A stretch of 50,602 bases of DNA, taken from the NCBI GenBank assembly GCA_004297335.1, contig SCUD01000184.1, forward strand, positions 1 through 50,602, given 5' to 3'. The stretch comes from Gammaproteobacteria bacterium. Lineage in GTDB: Bacteria; Pseudomonadota; Gammaproteobacteria; Steroidobacterales; Steroidobacteraceae. The notes beneath the pieces are model-generated. The model did not search any database. It was given only the letters and a program-made list of their open reading frames with translations, and was not told the origin of the DNA. Shown here in pieces: positions 49,102 through 50,602 of this stretch. The first letter of the stretch is position 1, and every line of letters begins with the position of its first letter. A program made the translations under genes and the position numbers.

Positions 49102-50460
49102 ATGTTCGACAACCTGAGCGAGCGACTCGGACAGGCCGTGGCGGCCCTGCGTGGCCGTGGTCGGCTGACCGAGGAGAACATCGCCGACACGCTGCGGCAG
49201 GTGCGCATGGCCCTGCTCGAGGCGGATGTCGCGGTGCCGGTCGTCAGGACCTTCATCGACGCGGTCCGCGCCCGCGCGGTCGGCACCGAAGTGGCGCGCA
49301 GCCTCACGCCTGGCCAGGCGCTGGTACGCATCTTCCACGAGGAACTGACCCGGGTGATGGGCGAGCCGGGGCGCGGCCTCAACCTGCGCGCCGAGCCGCC
49401 GGTCGTCGTGCTGCTGGCCGGCCTGCAGGGAGCTGGCAAGACCACTACGGCCGCGAAACTCGCGCGGCTGCTGTTGCAGGACCGCCGGCGCCCGTTGCTG
49501 GTCAGCACCGACGTCTATCGGCCGGCCGCCATGACCCAGCTCGAGCGACTGGCCGGACAGGTCGGCGCCGCATATTTCCCGGCCCTGCCGACGACCGCTC
49601 CCGTCGAGATCGCGAAGGCCGCAATCGATCATGCCCGCAGCCACCAGCACGATGTCGTCATCATCGACACGGCCGGGCGCCTGCACGTGGACGAGGAAAT
49701 GATGGCCGAGGTCCGCGAGATCGATCGCGCCACCGGCGCGGTCGAGCGGCTGTTCGTCGTCGACAGCATGGCCGGGCAGGACGCGATCCATGCAGCGCGG
49801 GCCTTCGATGCAGCGCTGGCGCTGTCCGGCGTGATCCTGACCAAGGCAGATGGCGATGCGCGGGGCGGCGTGGCGCTGTCGGTGCGGCAGGTCACCGGCA
49901 AACCGATCCTTTTTCTCGGCGTCGGCGAGAAGACCGACGCGCTCGAGGTGTTCCACCCGGAGCGCATCGCCTCGCGAATTCTCGGCATGGGCGACGTGCT
50001 GTCGCTGGTCGAGCAGGTCAGCGCCGCCGCCGACCAGGAGCAGGCGCGCAAGCTCGCCGGCAAGCTGGCCAGCGGCCGTGGCTTCGACTTCGCCGACCTG
50101 CGCATGCAGCTCGCCCAGCTGCGCCAGCTCGGCGGCGTCGCGGCGCTGGCCGACAAGCTGCCAGCGCAGGCCCTGCCGCCGGGGGCGCTGGCACAGGTCG
50201 ACGACCGCTCGCTGCGGCGGCAGATCGGCATCATCGATTCCATGACCCCGGGGGAGCGCCGGCGTCCGGCCCTGATCGACGGCTCGCGCAAGCGCCGGAT
50301 TGCGACCGGGGCCGGCGTCCAGGTCCAGGAGGTCAACCGGCTGCTGAAGCAGTTCGTGCAGATGGAGAAGGTCATGAAGCAGATGAAGGGCGGGGGACTC
50401 GCCCGCCTGCTGCGCCGGCTGCCCGGACGGCTCCCGGGCGGGCCTGGTCCCCGCCGCTGA
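49102..50460 (+). CDS. ffh: Signal recognition particle protein Ffh (SRP54)
   Basis: 452 residues from the ATG at 49102 (MFDNLSERLGQAV). N domain at about 1-88. The G domain has GLQGAGKTTTAAKLA, DVYRPAAMTQL, IIDTAGRLHVDEEMM and TKADGDARGG. The C-terminal Met-rich M domain (about 300-430, with QFVQMEKVMKQMKGG) binds 4.5S RNA and signal peptides. It targets membrane proteins co-translationally to FtsY/SecYEG. Confidence 0.97.
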   Translation: MFDNLSERLGQAVAALRGRGRLTEENIADTLRQVRMALLEADVAVPVVRTFIDAVRARAVGTEVARSLTPGQALVRIFHEELTRVMGEPGRGLNLRAEPPVVVLLAGLQGAGKTTTAAKLARLLLQDRRRPLLVSTDVYRPAAMTQLERLAGQVGAAYFPALPTTAPVEIAKAAIDHARSHQHDVVIIDTAGRLHVDEEMMAEVREIDRATGAVERLFVVDSMAGQDAIHAARAFDAALALSGVILTKADGDARGGVALSVRQVTGKPILFLGVGEKTDALEVFHPERIASRILGMGDVLSLVEQVSAAADQEQARKLAGKLASGRGFDFADLRMQLAQLRQLGGVAALADKLPAQALPPGALAQVDDRSLRRQIGIIDSMTPGERRRPALIDGSRKRRIATGAGVQVQEVNRLLKQFVQMEKVMKQMKGGGLARLLRRLPGRLPGGPGPRR

Positions 50461-50518
50461 GCTGGCGATTCCGGCCGCCTAAGCCAGTCAATTCCAATTG
50501 AGGTTTGAGTCTGAGCGG

Positions 50519-50602
50519 GTGGGACTTACCCACGCCTTGTCCACGGGGCCGCGCGCCCTGGAACGCTGGCGGCACGGTGGACCAAGGGGTGGGTAAGTCC
50601 CG
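50519..50602. repeat. Long imperfect inverted repeat after ffh, cut by the window end
   Basis: GGGACTTACCCAC (50521-50533) is the exact complement of GTGGGTAAGTCCC near the window end, and pairing continues inward with one mismatch and one bulge through TCCAC/GTGGA. Inside lies a GC-rich core of about 35 bases. The left arm also contains its own small palindrome (GTGGG-ACTTA-CCCAC, from 50519). It resembles a REP/BIME-type palindrome or the end of a small mobile element, and could also help terminate ffh. Confidence 0.55.

Overview
The window is GC-rich bacterial chromosome and reads as gammaproteobacterial. The order queG / nnr-tsaE-ami-mutL-miaA-hfq-hflX-hflK-hflC-yjeT(DUF2065)-purA, then rnr-rlmB and rpsF-rpsR-rplI-dnaB-alr-radA, is the core arrangement known from E. 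coli and its relatives. There is no priB between rpsF and rpsR and there is a DUF2232 gene before rplI, so this is not an enterobacterium. An environmental, lipid-storing lineage fits (wax-ester synthase, alcohol-forming fatty acyl-CoA reductase, phasin), but I cannot name a genus from sequence alone. No phage, insertion sequence, integrase or CRISPR array was found.

Layout: (1) 1-2475, the end of an operon for an energy-converting-hydrogenase-related (Ehr) membrane complex (HyfF/G/I-like). Its large subunit has lost the [NiFe] cysteines. (2) 2482-15664, the conserved housekeeping cluster: queuosine, metabolite repair, t6A, cell-wall amidase, mismatch repair, tRNA modification, Hfq, HflX/K/C and adenylosuccinate synthetase, ending with a DUF4197 gene. 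(3) 15671-35738, about 20 kb of accessory genes lying between purA and rnr. It begins with six exported or membrane proteins of unknown role, followed by an ECF sigma / FecR anti-sigma / TonB-dependent receptor operon with a divergent secreted protein. Next come a patatin-like lipase, a phasin and a repeat protein, a wax-ester synthase/DGAT, a Cpx-type envelope stress system (cpxRA divergent from spy/cpxP plus cytochrome b561, with a perfect CpxR box between them), a flavin-binding protein, a fatty acyl-CoA reductase and an ArsB/NhaD-superfamily transporter. (4) 35872-44038, tRNA-Leu(CAG), then rnr, rlmB, a TfoX-N protein, rpsF, rpsR, DUF2232, rplI, dnaB and alr. (5) 44069-50460, a Ser/Thr kinase / PP2C phosphatase / FHA signalling operon, then radA, a YpjD-like protein and ffh. 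(6) 50519-50602, a long imperfect inverted repeat cut by the window end.

How they work together: the best functional story is in region 3. Fatty acyl-CoA reductase (acyl-CoA to fatty alcohol) and wax-ester synthase (alcohol plus acyl-CoA to wax ester) are consecutive steps, and a granule-coating phasin and a patatin-like lipase lie in the same stretch. The Cpx locus keeps the enterobacterial cpxP-cpxR-cpxA logic but adds a b561 electron carrier to the cpxP-side operon. The most reusable sequence-level observations are the CpxR box (29913-29927), the apparent CTG start of alr inside the dnaB stop codon, the degenerate [NiFe] motifs of the Ehr large subunit, and promoter-like hexamers placed so close to nnr and dnaB that leaderless mRNAs are predicted.
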